40,354 bases of DNA from Thermoplasmata archaeon (GTDB lineage: Archaea; Thermoplasmatota; Thermoplasmata; Lutacidiplasmatales; UBA184). The notes beneath the pieces are model-generated. The model had not been told where the DNA came from. It was given only the letters and a program-made list of their open reading frames with translations, and searched no databases. Position numbers and translations under genes: made by a program. The DNA is taken from NCBI GenBank assembly GCA_030037955.1, contig JASHPT010000021.1, positions 1 to 40,354 of the forward strand, in the 5' to 3' direction. Shown here piece by piece: positions 40,001 to 40,354 of the stretch. Position 1 is the first letter of the stretch; every line of letters starts with the position of its first letter.

Positions 40001-40354
40001 TCAATCCGGAACGATCCGGGTCCCCGTCTCGTTCCGTATCGCTCGTCCTAAGGACGGCGGGTCGGTGATGATCGCGCGTCGGCCGCCCGCCTGGAGGAAG
40101 CTGAGCGCCGCTTCCACTTTGGGTCCCATGCTCCCGCCCCCAAACTCTCCCCGACGCAGGTACGACCGGATCTCCGAGGTCGACACCTGCCCGAGCCACC
40201 GCTCCCACGACTTTCGATACCCGACCGCAGCTCCCGGTACATCCGTCAGGATGACGAGCGTGTCGGCGTCCAGGGCCGACGCCACGAGCGCCGCGGTCCG
40301 GTCCTTGTCGATGACCGCCTCGACACCTTCGAACATCCCGTGGCCCCGCTCGAC
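40001..40354 (-). CDS. Carbamate kinase, 5' partial
   Basis: The C-terminal 117 residues are inside the window and the frame stays open through the window end. GVEAVIDKDRTAALVAS, TLVILTDVPGA, the SMGPKVEAALSFL motif and GRRAIITDP are characteristic of carbamate kinase. The enzyme moves phosphate between carbamoyl phosphate and ADP/ATP in arginine or agmatine catabolism or carbamoyl phosphate formation. An in-frame ATG at 40336 is internal because family residues (ERGHG) precede it. The gene converges with the PP-loop gene. Confidence 0.92.
   Translation of the reverse strand, partial: VERGHGMFEGVEAVIDKDRTAALVASALDADTLVILTDVPGAAVGYRKSWERWLGQVSTSEIRSYLRRGEFGGGSMGPKVEAALSFLQAGGRRAIITDPPSLGRAIRNETGTRIVPD

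Noticed and set aside
1-40354. CRISPR array, insertion sequence, integrase or prophage
   Set aside because: No spaced direct repeats, transposase or integrase was seen. Gene order is that of archaeal core chromosome.

Overview
The window is a dense, GC-rich stretch of archaeal chromosome. The archaeal assignment is firm: it carries ribosomal proteins L44e, S27e, L15e, L18Ae and P1-type L12, aIF2-alpha, Nop10, Nop5 and fibrillarin, Trm56, prefoldin alpha, a GINS subunit, a PAC2 proteasome-assembly chaperone and KaiC-like ATPases. The DUF835 domain, the single GINS51-type subunit and the high GC content suggest a Thermoplasmatota (Thermoplasmata-related) lineage. That lineage call is an inference and has not been tested by phylogeny. 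I saw no rRNA, tRNA, CRISPR array, insertion sequence or prophage.

Layout. 1-3345: 3' part of an IleRS-like protein that lacks the second-half catalytic motifs and is fused to a helix-hairpin-helix and a DUF835 domain. 3366-4926 (minus): a small operon of a zinc metallopeptidase-like protein and two membrane proteins. 5057-5437: a small membrane protein. 5682-7493 (minus): a ClC-CBS chloride channel or exchanger. 7494-7869: a gene-free stretch that ends in an AT-rich promoter/operator for a double ribbon-helix-helix regulator. 8278-10226: a zinc-ribbon ORF running out of frame into a PduO-type cobalamin adenosyltransferase, then a YchF-type GTPase.

10241-13731 (minus) is a translation/RNA operon: L44e, S27e, aIF2-alpha, Nop10, a winged-helix protein, Trm56 and mevalonate kinase, mostly with ATGA-type overlaps. 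13960-15813 encodes L1, L10 and L12, followed by purF, nop5 and fibrillarin. A DRG-type GTPase converges on fibrillarin. 20213-22567 encodes an orphan HerA/VirB4-like ATPase, which ends in a shared CTAG with a convergent DUF1697 gene. 23188-25308 is a cassette of three RecA/KaiC-fold proteins in which only the first keeps a normal P-loop. PAC2, a MidA/NDUFAF7-type methyltransferase, GINS, a Toprim protein and L15e follow.

29210-34084 (minus) is a second information-processing operon: L18Ae, prefoldin alpha, FtsY and TrmJ, with a tail of two hypothetical proteins, a bactofilin-like beta-helix protein made of 17-residue repeats and a winged-helix protein. 34351-35238 is a ThiI-like THUMP protein without the PP-loop motif. 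argS, queC, a DUF92 protein, a GmhB-like phosphatase, a stand-alone asparagine-synthase domain and a partial carbamate kinase complete the window.

Most of the window is conserved translation, RNP and secretion machinery. The unusual parts are the degenerate-enzyme paralogs (IleRS-like, ThiI-like, two KaiC-like), the beta-helix repeat gene attached to the ftsY operon, the orphan HerA-like ATPase and the broken zinc-ribbon/PduO reading frame. Several strong promoters sit about 25-35 nt before their start codons, which suggests leaderless transcripts.
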